A program made the translations under genes and the position numbers. Shown in pieces: positions 48,675 to 57,426 of a stretch of DNA of 64,000 nucleotides; position 1 is the stretch's first letter; every line of letters begins with the position of its first letter. The notes under the pieces are model-generated. The model was not told the DNA's origin, made no database searches, and was given only the letters and a program-made list of their open reading frames with translations. Source of the stretch: Flavobacterium aquidurense (GTDB lineage Bacteria; Bacteroidota; Bacteroidia; Flavobacteriales; Flavobacteriaceae); NCBI RefSeq assembly GCF_001404985.1, contig NZ_JRLF01000009.1:124001-188000 (forward strand). The letters run 5' to 3'.

Positions 48675-50204
48675 ATGAAAAAGATATCCATTTTATATAT
48701 AACAGGCATACTTTTAGCAAGTATGACAGGCTGTACCAAGGATTTTGAAGAAATAAATACCAACCCAAATGTGGTCGAAAAACCAAATCCAAATTACATT
48801 TTCAGTAAAGCACAATTAGACGGTTTAAACAATAATTATTTTTTTACCAATATTCTAGAATGTGGAGGTATGATTCAACATTATGCTACTTATAAGGAAG
48901 CATCTGGAGTTGGCGATAAATATTTAAGCAATGAAGTTTATTTTTCAGCTTATTTTAATCAGTTATATCCAACGGCTTTAAATGAAACCGAAATTGTAAT
49001 TAATGCTTTAAAAACAAATCCTGCAGATAGCAACAGACTTAATATTGCCCGAATCTGGAAAGCATATTTATATCACAGAATTACAGATTTATATGGAGAT
49101 ATTCCGTACTCAGATGCTGCAAAGGCAACTAGTTCACAAGTTTTTCTTCCTAAATATGATACTCAGGAATTCATCTATAAAGATTTATTAAAAGAATTAG
49201 ATGAAGCTGCAACAGCATTAGATCCTGCGAAACCAAGTTTTGGCAAAGCCGATTTTATCTATGATGGAGATGTTGCCAAATGGAAAAAATTCTCTTATTC
49301 CTTAATGCTTCGCTTGGGATTAAGATTAAGCAAAGTAGATGCTGCATTATCTAAAATATGGGTAACCAAAGCTATTGCTGGCGGAGTTATCCTTAACGGA
49401 AGCGATAATGCAATCATGAAATATACAGACGGACCAAATGACTTCAACAGAAACCCGGTTGGCTTTGATGCCAGAAGACAGGATTTCACTGCAGGATCAT
49501 ACGGCCAAAAAAATGTTGAAGGCGGAAAATTAGCTAAAACCTTCATCGATTTATTAAAAACAACTGCCGACCCAAGAATTAGTGTGTATTCAGGCGTTTG
49601 GCAGGGAACAGCACAAAATACAACTCTTGCAGCGCAAAAAGGTTTTCCAAACGGAACTAAAATAGCGCCAACACCAGTTGAACAAGCAACTTATTCTGAG
49701 CCTAATCAAAGCACTATTTTTAAATACGATGCGCCACTAGTTCTTTTGAGTAATGCCGAAACTAATTTATATTTAGCCGAAGCTGCTGTAAGAGGATGGT
49801 ATTCTGGTGAAACAGATAAGGATTTATATGAAAAAGGTGTAAAAGCTTCCTTCTTAAACATGGGAATTTACGGAGCTGCATATGCAATTCCAGACGCAAC
49901 ACCATATTTAACTCTAAACCCATATAATGCATCAGGATCTTTTGAAGACAAAATGAATCAAATTCATACTCAGATTTATGTTGCTTTATTTGTAGATGAG
50001 CAAGAAATTTATGCCAACTGGAGAAGAACGGGTTATCCAGTTTTAGTTCCTGTAAATTTTTCAGGAAACGTTACAAACGGCACAATACCAAGACGTTTGA
50101 AATACTCCACCAGTGAATATTCAGTGAATTCAACTAACTTAGCAGAAGCAGTTAAACGTCAGGGCGAAGATAGTTTTACAACCAGAATGTGGTGGGATAA
50201 ATAA
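48675..50204 (+). CDS. SusD/RagB-family outer-membrane lipoprotein
   Basis: The surface lipoprotein lid of the SusCD importer. The 509-residue protein starts MKKISILYITGILLASMTGC (lipobox SMTGC) at the ATG 48675; an earlier in-frame start is unlikely. After CTKDFEEINTNPN come the helical TPR-like SusD fold with YLYHRITDLYGDIPYSDA, typical of the SusD-like_2 group, and a C-terminal WRRTGYPVLVPV motif. It follows susC by 34 bp. Confidence 0.93.
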   Translation: MKKISILYITGILLASMTGCTKDFEEINTNPNVVEKPNPNYIFSKAQLDGLNNNYFFTNILECGGMIQHYATYKEASGVGDKYLSNEVYFSAYFNQLYPTALNETEIVINALKTNPADSNRLNIARIWKAYLYHRITDLYGDIPYSDAAKATSSQVFLPKYDTQEFIYKDLLKELDEAATALDPAKPSFGKADFIYDGDVAKWKKFSYSLMLRLGLRLSKVDAALSKIWVTKAIAGGVILNGSDNAIMKYTDGPNDFNRNPVGFDARRQDFTAGSYGQKNVEGGKLAKTFIDLLKTTADPRISVYSGVWQGTAQNTTLAAQKGFPNGTKIAPTPVEQATYSEPNQSTIFKYDAPLVLLSNAETNLYLAEAAVRGWYSGETDKDLYEKGVKASFLNMGIYGAAYAIPDATPYLTLNPYNASGSFEDKMNQIHTQIYVALFVDEQEIYANWRRTGYPVLVPVNFSGNVTNGTIPRRLKYSTSEYSVNSTNLAEAVKRQGEDSFTTRMWWDK

Positions 50205-50221
50205 TAGAAATCAAGAGTTAA

Positions 50222-50412
50222 AATATGCCTTTAGGTATTTAATATTGGTAGAAAAAATGTGCCTTTAGGCATTTAATGTTGGTAATCATAAAGTTTCAAT
50301 TCGTTGGCGTGCCGTAGGTACGCAACAAAATGACAACTATTGCGTACCTACGGCACGCCAGATATTGTGACTTATGTTTTTTACCAATATTAAGTGTCTA
50401 ACGACACAAATT
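50222..50412. repeat. Composite intergenic repeat: 20-bp perfect hairpin and direct repeats
   Basis: A perfect 20-bp inverted repeat (50305-50324 with 50341-50360, TGGCGTGCCGTAGGTACGCA) has a 16-nt loop. Just upstream, TGCCTTTAGG(T/C)ATTTAAT(A/G)TTGGTA occurs twice in tandem, and the complement TACCAATATTAA recurs on the far side, giving a wider nested structure. There is no gene here. It splits susD from the GntP gene and could attenuate or process the message. Confidence 0.7.
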
Positions 50413-50435
50413 AAAACTCTTAATACAAAAGATAA

Positions 50436-51755
50436 ATGAGCATTTTAATTCTTACGGCATGCATTGCGTTTTTAATCATTCAGATAGCTTGGCTTAAAAT
50501 CAATCCGTTTATTGCCTTTATCATAACAGCTTTATTAGCAGGTTTATTTTTAGGCTTGCCAATAGAAACTTTGTCTCAAACCGTGCAAAAAGGTTTAGGC
50601 GAAATGTTAGGATCTATCACCTTGATTATTGTTTTTGGAACCTGTATTGGTAAACTCACCGTTTCATCAGGCGCCGCCAATGTCATTGCCAAAACAGTTA
50701 TGGGATGGACGGGTAAAAAATATGTTCGTCTTGGTTTAATGATTACCGGATTTATTGTTGGGATACCGCTATTTTATAGTGTTGGATTTGTTTTGTTAGT
50801 TCCATTAATCTTCTCAGTAGCTCATCAATTTAAGCTTTCAAAAGTATATCTCGGTATTCCAATGCTGGCGTCGCTTTCAGTGGCACATGGTTTTTTGCCT
50901 CCACATCCGTCTCCAATGGCTTTAAGCAGTATTTTAAATGCTGATATCGGACTCGTTTTAGTCTACGGAATCATCATTGCGATTCCAACCATTTTTATTG
51001 CAGGTTTATTGTTCTCGAATTTATTAAAAAACATCAAAACCGAATCAGATCATGAAATTCTGAATGTCGAAGAAATAATAAACGAAGGCAAACTTCCAAG
51101 TTTTTCATTGAGTTTATTCTCCGCTTTATTTCCGGTTTTCGGTTTAACACTGACTTCGATATTACCTATGATTTCAAAAAATGAAACTCTGGTTAATATC
51201 TGCAAAACAGTTGGAGAACCAAGTATGATTATGCTGATTTCTCTATTAATCTGTACGTATACTTTAGGAATCAGAATGAACAGAAGTATTACATCAGTAA
51301 TGGATGATTATGCCGTTGCAATAAAAGATGTTGCTTTGGTTGTTTTAATTGTTGGAGGAGCGGGTGGTTTAAAAGAAGTAATGATTGTAAGCGGTGTAAA
51401 CGAAACTATTGTAGCATCATTAACACAAACAAACATTCATCCATATTTATTGGCCTGGATGATGGCGGCAATCATACGCGTTTGTGTAGGATCTGCAACA
51501 GCAGCTGGATTAATGACTGCCAGCGTTTTATTACCTTTGTTACAAACTACCGGTCTAGATCCCAACCTGTTAGTTTTATCTGTTGGAGCCGGAAGCTTAA
51601 TGTGCTCACACGTAAACGATCCAAGTTTTTGGATGTTCAAAGAATATTTTAATATCAGCCTGAAAGATACATTCAAATCATGGACCGTCATGGAATCTCT
51701 AGTATCTGTTTTAGGAATCATTTTCGTTTTTATTTTAAACTCTATAATACATTAA
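50436..51755 (+). CDS. GntP-family permease
   Basis: A 439-residue inner-membrane protein with about 12 hydrophobic segments, of the gluconate/D-serine (GntP/DsdX) family. Typical segments are seen: LGEMLGSITLIIVFGTCIGKL, the central loop HGFLPPHPSPMALSSIL (the family PPHP signature) and GSATAAGLMTASVLLPLL. Known substrates of the family are gluconate, other aldonates and D-serine. With the kinase and aldolase downstream, an aldonate or amino-aldonate is the best guess. It ends 4 bp before the RidA-like gene. Confidence 0.88.
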   Translation: MSILILTACIAFLIIQIAWLKINPFIAFIITALLAGLFLGLPIETLSQTVQKGLGEMLGSITLIIVFGTCIGKLTVSSGAANVIAKTVMGWTGKKYVRLGLMITGFIVGIPLFYSVGFVLLVPLIFSVAHQFKLSKVYLGIPMLASLSVAHGFLPPHPSPMALSSILNADIGLVLVYGIIIAIPTIFIAGLLFSNLLKNIKTESDHEILNVEEIINEGKLPSFSLSLFSALFPVFGLTLTSILPMISKNETLVNICKTVGEPSMIMLISLLICTYTLGIRMNRSITSVMDDYAVAIKDVALVVLIVGGAGGLKEVMIVSGVNETIVASLTQTNIHPYLLAWMMAAIIRVCVGSATAAGLMTASVLLPLLQTTGLDPNLLVLSVGAGSLMCSHVNDPSFWMFKEYFNISLKDTFKSWTVMESLVSVLGIIFVFILNSIIH

Positions 51756-51759
51756 TATC

Positions 51760-52227
51760 ATGAATTTATTACCACAAGAAAAATTTGAAACATTAGGCTT
51801 ATCATTACCACCGGCGCCTCAGCCACTTGGTATCTATAAACCTTATTTAGTTGATGGTAAATATTTATACCTTTCAGGTCATGGGCCCGTTAACGACGAC
51901 AAATCGCTAATCATTGGCCGAATTGGCGATGACATGGATATCGAAGAAGGAAAATTAGCAGCAAGACAAGTCGGATTAACAATGCTTTCTACAATTGTAA
52001 CCAATTTTGGGAGCCTGAATAAAGTAAAACGTGTTATAAAAGTTTTAGGAATGGTCAATTGTAATGGCGAATTCTTGAGACATCCGTATGTAATAAACGG
52101 TTGTAGCGAATTGTTTGCTGAAGTTTGGGGACAAGAAAACGGAATTGGAGTAAGAAGCGCCGTAGGAATGGGTTCTTTACCGGACAATATTCCTGTTGAA
52201 GTTGAAGCCGTTTTCGAATTATTTTAG
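51760..52227 (+). CDS. RidA/YjgF-family protein
   Basis: A 155-residue protein of the RidA/YjgF superfamily, which hydrolyses reactive enamine/imine intermediates such as 2-aminoacrylate. The family-critical Arg is in GVRSAVGMGSLPDNIPVEVEAVFEL, with YLSGHGPV and a conserved Asn-Cys near LGMVNCNGEFL. A longer N-terminus (LPPAPQPLGIYKPYLV) marks the non-archetypal subgroup. It sits between the permease and kinase genes and probably acts on the PLP-enzyme product of this operon. Confidence 0.88.
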   Translation: MNLLPQEKFETLGLSLPPAPQPLGIYKPYLVDGKYLYLSGHGPVNDDKSLIIGRIGDDMDIEEGKLAARQVGLTMLSTIVTNFGSLNKVKRVIKVLGMVNCNGEFLRHPYVINGCSELFAEVWGQENGIGVRSAVGMGSLPDNIPVEVEAVFELF

Positions 52228-52488
52228 ATTAAAGAATTTAGCCCACGGGTTTTACGGATTAAACAGGTTCGCACAGATTTTTTTTAACACATAGAAACAT
52301 AGATTTTTTACTTGTAAACTAGAAGGAAGTAAAAAAAGCCAGCTTTCACACATAGCTATGTGTATTAATGCAAGTGAAATGCCTTTTTTCAACACTTTCA
52401 AAAACTATGTTTCTATGTGTTTAAAGAATTAACCGCTACGTTTATAAATCTTTTTAATCATAATAATCCGTGGCAAAAAAACAAAAAT
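52228..52488. repeat. Nested palindrome element upstream of the sugar kinase
   Basis: There is no gene in this 261-bp gap. A 17-bp perfect inverted repeat (AACACATAGAAACATAG at 52286-52302, complement at 52405-52421) encloses a 16-bp perfect palindrome ACACATAGCTATGTGT (52348-52363). GATTAAACAGG and TAATAATCCGTGGC words at the edges resemble the GCCACAGATT element family. Confidence 0.65.
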
Positions 52489-53517
52489 ATGAATACAACA
52501 CCACAAACTAGAATTGCAACTTTTGGAGAATTATTACTTCGAATGAGCGTTGCAGATGGAAACCGATTTACACAAGCCAATGAAATAAAAATTCATGTTG
52601 GAGGTGCCGAAGCAAATGTTTGTGTTTTACTTTCTCAACTCGGAATTCAAACCGATTATATTACCCGATTACCCGAAAATGATTTGGCACAATTGGCCTT
52701 AAACGAACTTCAGAAATACAAAGTAAATACTTCAAAATGTGTTTATGGCGGAGAACGTTTGGGATTGTATTTTGTTGAAGCCGGAAATCAAATCAGGCAA
52801 TCACAAGTTATTTATGACCGAAGCAATTCGTCTTTTGCAACTATCGAAAAAGATCAAATCAATTGGGATTTGGCTTTAGCCGATGTTACGCACTTTCACT
52901 GGTCAGGAATAAGTCCGGGAGTTTCAAACGAAGCAGGTTTAGCTTGTAAAGAAGCAATTCTTGTGGCGCATAAAAAAGGTTTACCTATTTCTTCTGATTT
53001 TAATTACAGATCAAAATTATGGCAATATGGGAAACATCCTTCTGAAATTATGCCGGATTTGCTTCAATACAGCACAATTACTGTTGCCGATTTAGACGCA
53101 ATTGAAATTTATTTCGGAATTAAAACCGATAAAAATGAATCGGATGAAAATCGTTTTCAGAAAACATTCGAATTATTAAAAGTAAAAATGCCATTTCTAA
53201 AAACATTAGCAATGAGTTTTAGAAAATCAGATGGACCGGCGCATTTATACAAAGGTTTACTAATTCATGAAGGTAATTTTTACCAAACTCAAGAACATAA
53301 AATACACGTTGTAACAGATCAAATTGGTTCCGGAGATGCTTTCAACGCTGGATTATTATACGGATTATCGAATAAATTTTCCGGACAAGAATCCATCGAA
53401 TGGGCAACAGCTTGTAGCGTAATCAAACAAAGCATTCACGGAGATTTTGCCATTACAAATGAAAACGAAATAAGTCATTTCATCAAAAATGGCTCAAGTA
53501 ATAGAATTAATAGATAA
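52489..53517 (+). CDS. PfkB-family sugar kinase, KDG-kinase-like
   Basis: A 342-residue ribokinase-fold kinase (start at the ATG 52489, MNTTPQTRIATFGELLLRM). The family motifs are GGAEANVCVLLSQLG near the substrate site and DQIGSGDAFNAGLLYGL with the catalytic Asp. Similarity to 2-keto-3-deoxygluconate kinases is suggested by the RIATFGELLLR start and by the KDPG-aldolase gene 9 bp downstream. The product would be KDPG. The upstream open frame is unlikely to be translated. Confidence 0.85.
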   Translation: MNTTPQTRIATFGELLLRMSVADGNRFTQANEIKIHVGGAEANVCVLLSQLGIQTDYITRLPENDLAQLALNELQKYKVNTSKCVYGGERLGLYFVEAGNQIRQSQVIYDRSNSSFATIEKDQINWDLALADVTHFHWSGISPGVSNEAGLACKEAILVAHKKGLPISSDFNYRSKLWQYGKHPSEIMPDLLQYSTITVADLDAIEIYFGIKTDKNESDENRFQKTFELLKVKMPFLKTLAMSFRKSDGPAHLYKGLLIHEGNFYQTQEHKIHVVTDQIGSGDAFNAGLLYGLSNKFSGQESIEWATACSVIKQSIHGDFAITNENEISHFIKNGSSNRINR

Positions 53518-53526
53518 AATAAGAAA

Positions 53527-54174
53527 ATGTACAGCATATTAAAAACGCAAGGTGTACTTCCGTTAGTAACCCAAATCAACATTGAAACAGCCCAAATAGT
53601 ATTACAATCAGCGGCTGATGCTGGCATTAAAATTATCGAGTTTGCTGCTCGTGCAGATAATGCTAAAGAAGTTTTTAGCCAAATGATAGACTTTAAAAAA
53701 GCAAATAATCTTGATGTAAAAATAGCCGTTGGATCTATCTTAAGCGTTGATGATGCCGAAACGTTTCATCTACTTGGAGCAGATTGTATCGTTTGCCCAC
53801 ATACAGATCTGGAAATTGGAAATTATTGCTTCAAAAATAATATTTACTGGATTCCCGGAGCTGCGACATTAAACGAAATATTGCAAGCCAATAAATTAGG
53901 GGCCGAAATTGTAAAACTTTTTCCTGCTGATAAAATTGGTGGTCCCGGATATGTAAAAGCAATAAGAGCCCCGTTCCCAAATTTGAAAATAATGCCAACC
54001 GGAGGCGTAACGCTCGAAGAAAGCAATTTAAAATCATGGTTCAAATCCGGAGTGGTTTGCGTGGGAATTGGTTCTAATTTATTTTCGAAAGAAATGCTTT
54101 TGAACCTAAATTATAAGCAATCGTTAGAAGCGTTTCAAAATTTAATTGAAGTTGTAGAAAAAACCAGAAACTAA
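53527..54174 (+). CDS. eda: KDPG/KHG aldolase
   Basis: A class I aldolase of 215 residues that splits 2-keto-3-deoxy-6-phosphogluconate to pyruvate and glyceraldehyde-3-phosphate, or 4-hydroxy-2-oxoglutarate. The Schiff-base Lys is in IVKLFPADKIGG (about 134), with IIEFAARA (catalytic Glu about 38), the phosphate-binding PTGGV and the GIGSNLF segment near the end. It follows the kinase by 9 bp and precedes the PLP enzyme by 4 bp. Confidence 0.93.
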   Translation: MYSILKTQGVLPLVTQINIETAQIVLQSAADAGIKIIEFAARADNAKEVFSQMIDFKKANNLDVKIAVGSILSVDDAETFHLLGADCIVCPHTDLEIGNYCFKNNIYWIPGAATLNEILQANKLGAEIVKLFPADKIGGPGYVKAIRAPFPNLKIMPTGGVTLEESNLKSWFKSGVVCVGIGSNLFSKEMLLNLNYKQSLEAFQNLIEVVEKTRN

Positions 54175-54178
54175 AGTT

Positions 54179-55294
54179 ATGCAAGACAATTGGTGGAAAA
54201 TTAATTCCGAAACACGCATTGATACGCCATTTTTAGCTGTTTACGAAAATCGTATTCAGTCGAATATTGAACGTTTAATTGAAGCAGTAAATGGCGAAAC
54301 TCAAAAATTAAGACCACACATCAAGACGCATAAAATAGGTGAAATTTTGGATTTGTTTAAAACCTACAACATCAACAAAATAAAATGCGCAACAATTGCC
54401 GAAGCGGAATTGGCTGCAATACATGAAATTCAAGATGTGCTTCTCGCCTATCAGCCTGTTGGTGCTAAAAAAGAACGATGGATTTCATTGATTCAGAAAT
54501 ATCCCAATATTGCTTTTTCGACTATTGTTGACAATTTAGATTCGGCGAAAGCCTTAAATGAAAGTGCTGCAAAAAACAATCTGAAACTTACCATTTATCT
54601 GGATTTAAATACCGGAATGAACAGAACCGGAATCTCAGTTTCTAAAAACTGGAAAGATTTAATTGATGAAATTGTTTTATTGAAAAACATTGATTTTGCA
54701 GGAATTCATATTTATGATGGTCATCTAAAAGGAGATTTAGAACATCGATTTGATATTGCTTCGAATTTATTTTTTAGCATAAACGAAGAAATTCAGACTA
54801 TTAATAAAAAACTGGGGGACGAATTAAAAATTGTCGCTGGCGGATCAAACACTTTTCCGTTTTATGCGACTCAGGAAAATGTAGAATGCAGTCCCGGAAC
54901 TTTTGTTTTTTGGGATTCGAATTACCAAATTCATTTACCGGAACAAGATTTTGAACCGGCTTTGGTAATTGTTGGAACCATAATTTCAAAACCAACAAGT
55001 GCTACTTTTTGTATTGATATTGGATACAAAGCCGTAGCTTCTGAAAACCCAATCGATAAAAGATTAGTGATTTTAAATGATGAAAACCTAATCCCAACGG
55101 CACATTCAGAAGAACATTTAATTATAGAAAACAGAGGAAAAAACGAGTATGCTATTGGCGATACCATTTACGCACAACCTTATCATGTTTGCCCAACTTG
55201 CGCCCTTTACGATTCGGTTCAGGTTGTGAATTCGGAACATGAAATTTGCGATCAATGGCTGGTTGTTGCCCGCAGTAGAAAAATTAATATCTAG
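54179..55294 (+). CDS. D-threonine aldolase / D-serine dehydratase family PLP enzyme
   Basis: A 371-residue fold-type III PLP enzyme (alanine-racemase N-terminal barrel plus a DSD1-like C-terminal domain). The PLP lysine is in LRPHIKTHKIGE (about residue 50). GMNRTGIS and AGGSNTFP are conserved PLP-phosphate regions. The metal-site pair His-x-Cys is in YHVCPTCALYD near 342-352. Family members are D-threonine aldolase, D-serine dehydratase, 3-hydroxy-D-aspartate aldolase and D-glucosaminate dehydratase. Between kinase/aldolase genes, the last activity fits best: 2-amino-2-deoxygluconate to KDG plus ammonia. Confidence 0.85.
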   Translation: MQDNWWKINSETRIDTPFLAVYENRIQSNIERLIEAVNGETQKLRPHIKTHKIGEILDLFKTYNINKIKCATIAEAELAAIHEIQDVLLAYQPVGAKKERWISLIQKYPNIAFSTIVDNLDSAKALNESAAKNNLKLTIYLDLNTGMNRTGISVSKNWKDLIDEIVLLKNIDFAGIHIYDGHLKGDLEHRFDIASNLFFSINEEIQTINKKLGDELKIVAGGSNTFPFYATQENVECSPGTFVFWDSNYQIHLPEQDFEPALVIVGTIISKPTSATFCIDIGYKAVASENPIDKRLVILNDENLIPTAHSEEHLIIENRGKNEYAIGDTIYAQPYHVCPTCALYDSVQVVNSEHEICDQWLVVARSRKINI

Positions 55295-55423
55295 CAGCAG
55301 AAAAAGTAGAACAAAGAAAAAAGAATAGAAAATAAAGCGAAGAAGAAAGAGAATAGACCTCATAATAACACTTGTCTGGAAAACCTCTGAGCCTTTGAAC
55401 CTTTGTGCCTTAAAAAAAATAAT

Positions 55424-56494
55424 ATGTTTATAATAGACGCCCATTTAGACCTGAGCATGAATGCGATGGAATGGAATCGAGATTTAAGAAATGACGTACC
55501 AACTTTGCGTCATCTCGAAAAAGGAATGACGGACAAACCAGATCGCGAACGCGCAACGGTTTCTTTTCCAGATTTACGACGCGGCAATATTGGTATTGTT
55601 GTAGCCACTCAAATTGCACGATTTGTAAAACCGGACAGTATTATTCCGGGTTGGAATTCTCCTGAACAAGCCTGGGCACAAACTCAAGGTCAGCTTGCGT
55701 GGTACAAAGCCATGGAAGAAGCCGGAGAAATCACAGCCATTACCGATAAAAAATCGCTTTTAAAACAAATTGATTTATGGAATGATGGAACTCCAAACGA
55801 TAAAAAACCTATTGGTTATATTTTGAGTTTAGAAGGCGCAGATTCCATTATTAATGTTTCATATTTAGAAAAAGCATACAATTACGGATTGCGTGCCATT
55901 GGTCCTGCGCATTATGGACCCGGGCGTTACGCAAACGGAACGGACGCAACCGGAAAAATGAATCAAAACGGTCTGGATTTATTAAAAGAAATGGAACGTT
56001 TGAACATCATTCTGGACGCAACACATTTATGCGACGATGCTTTTTGGCAAGCTTTAGATCATTATCACGGACCAGTTTGGGCAAGTCATAATAATTGCAG
56101 AAGTCTGGTTGATCACAATCGTCAATATAGTGACGAAATGATCAAAGCTTTAATTTCTCGTGGCGCCGTTATTGGCGGTGCTTTAGATGCGTGGATGTTG
56201 GTTCCGAATTGGGAAAGAGGCGTTTCGACACCAAAAGGCACCAATTGCAATCTCGAAACGGTTTTCAAACACATGGATCATATTTGCCAATTAGCCGGAA
56301 ATGCCAATCATATTGGTGTGGGATCCGATTTGGATGGCGCTTTTGGCACAGAACAAGGTCCGTATGATTTAGACACCATTGCCGATTTACAAAAATTGGT
56401 TTTGATCTTTAAAAACAACGGCTATTCTGATGAAGATTTAAATAAAATCTTTCACCAAAACTGGATCAATTTCTTAATGAAAAATTGGGATTAA
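55424..56494 (+). CDS. Membrane-dipeptidase family (M19) peptidase
   Basis: A 356-residue binuclear-zinc peptidase of family M19 (start MFIIDAHLDLSMNAMEW at 55424). Metal ligands are seen in DAHLDLS (HxD), LSLEGAD (Glu), LDATHLCDDAFW (His) and WASHNNCR (His), with the last Asp in GVGSDLDGAFG. There is no signal peptide. M19 enzymes cleave dipeptides, including those with a C-terminal D-amino acid. Here it ends the catabolic run; its stop overlaps the DeoR stop by 4 bp. Confidence 0.9.
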   Translation: MFIIDAHLDLSMNAMEWNRDLRNDVPTLRHLEKGMTDKPDRERATVSFPDLRRGNIGIVVATQIARFVKPDSIIPGWNSPEQAWAQTQGQLAWYKAMEEAGEITAITDKKSLLKQIDLWNDGTPNDKKPIGYILSLEGADSIINVSYLEKAYNYGLRAIGPAHYGPGRYANGTDATGKMNQNGLDLLKEMERLNIILDATHLCDDAFWQALDHYHGPVWASHNNCRSLVDHNRQYSDEMIKALISRGAVIGGALDAWMLVPNWERGVSTPKGTNCNLETVFKHMDHICQLAGNANHIGVGSDLDGAFGTEQGPYDLDTIADLQKLVLIFKNNGYSDEDLNKIFHQNWINFLMKNWD

Positions 56495-57267
56495 ATAAAG
56501 ACTAAACTTGGAACTGCCTTCTTATACGACTGTAATTTTTCGTCGGTTGGATCAACTTCTGTAACCACATAATCAACCTCGGATAAGTTGGCAATTTTCA
56601 TTTTTAGAACGGTGTCGAGTTTTTCAGAAATAGTCAGAATCGCTGTTTTTTCAGAAGCCTGAATCATTGCTTTTTTTACCTGAACGGTTTCCCAATCAGA
56701 ATCTGAGAAACCACCTTCGATATCAAGAGCATTAGTTCCTAATATTAATAAATCAACTTTAATATTAGCCAATTGATTGTAGACATCGCCACTCACACAC
56801 ATTTGGCTGTAAGATGAAATGCTTCCGCCAATCATTATAATTTTAACATTGGGTTTATCCAGAAGTTCCACCGCAGATAAAACGGTAACAGTAAAAATAG
56901 TAAGATTTAAATCATCAGGAATTAAACGAATGAATTCACGAATTGTAGTTCCTCCGCCAATCAACAACACCATTCCGTCATGAAGTAAACCTAAGGTTTT
57001 TTGCGCAATGATTTGTTTGGATTCGCCTGCATAAGTTTGATTTGATGAAGAATGATGATAGGCTTTTGTCATGGCACCACCTTTTACTTTAATCAATAAA
57101 GATTCTGATTCAAGTTCGTTTATATCACGCCTTACAGTATCTTCTGAAACAAATAATTTAGCCGAAAGCGTTTCAAAACTTACACGGGTATGCAAATTTA
57201 TCTCTTTTAAAATAAGATTTTTACGTTCTTCCTTAGTGTAATTTACCACTTCATTATCATTGTTCAT
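56491..57267 (-). CDS. DeoR/GlpR-family transcriptional repressor
   Basis: A 258-residue regulator. The N-terminal HTH (about 10-66) contains FETLSAKLFVSEDTVRRDINELESE, cited here as SEDTVRRDINELES, the classic DeoR recognition helix. The C-terminal sugar-phosphate-sensing domain has LLIGGGTTIREF, NLTIFTVTVLSAVELL and the end VDYVVTEVDP. DeoR repressors usually respond to a phosphorylated sugar; KDPG or a GlcNAc phosphate is likely here. It is divergent from GH20 with shared operator sites and probably controls both GH20 and susC. Confidence 0.9.
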   Translation of the reverse strand: MNNDNEVVNYTKEERKNLILKEINLHTRVSFETLSAKLFVSEDTVRRDINELESESLLIKVKGGAMTKAYHHSSSNQTYAGESKQIIAQKTLGLLHDGMVLLIGGGTTIREFIRLIPDDLNLTIFTVTVLSAVELLDKPNVKIIMIGGSISSYSQMCVSGDVYNQLANIKVDLLILGTNALDIEGGFSDSDWETVQVKKAMIQASEKTAILTISEKLDTVLKMKIANLSEVDYVVTEVDPTDEKLQSYKKAVPSLVFI

Positions 57268-57288
57268 GCAAATTCGTTTTTGTTAAGG

Positions 57289-57296
57289 CAAATGTA
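57289..57296 (-). promoter_or_regulatory. -7 promoter box TACATTTG of the DeoR gene
   Basis: A perfect TAnnTTTG match on the minus strand, 21 bp upstream of the DeoR start codon. A TGCA-N7-TGCG site lies 9 bp further upstream. Confidence 0.55.
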
Positions 57297-57305
57297 ATCA
57301 ATAAA

Positions 57306-57320
57306 TGCAATAATATTGCG
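57306..57320. promoter_or_regulatory. Degenerate TGCA-N7-TGCG operator at the DeoR promoter
   Basis: TGCAATAATATTGCG fits the operator architecture of susC and GH20 with one base off. Placed just upstream of the DeoR -7 box, it suggests autoregulation. Confidence 0.4.
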
Positions 57321-57392
57321 AAACAAATTATAACAGTACGTAATAAAAAAGTTAATTCATCTATTTTAAAGACATTTATACATAAAACCATT

Positions 57393-57407
57393 TGCATTTT
57401 TTTTGCA
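57393..57407. promoter_or_regulatory. TGCA-N7-TGCA operator at the GH20 promoter
   Basis: TGCATTTTTTTTGCA overlaps the -33 TTTG (57402-57405) and ends exactly 19 bp before the -7 box, the same distance as the proximal operator of susC. Binding here would block the promoter. Confidence 0.65.
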
Positions 57408-57426
57408 AAACAGCAATTACAAATTC

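Noticed and set aside
52364..52385. TGCAAGTGAAATGCC as a further DeoR operator
   Set aside because: The spacer is not A/T-only, the second half is TGCC, and it lies inside a repeat element.
53831..54044. Two frames opposite the KDPG aldolase gene
   Set aside because: Both are antisense shadows of a conserved enzyme.
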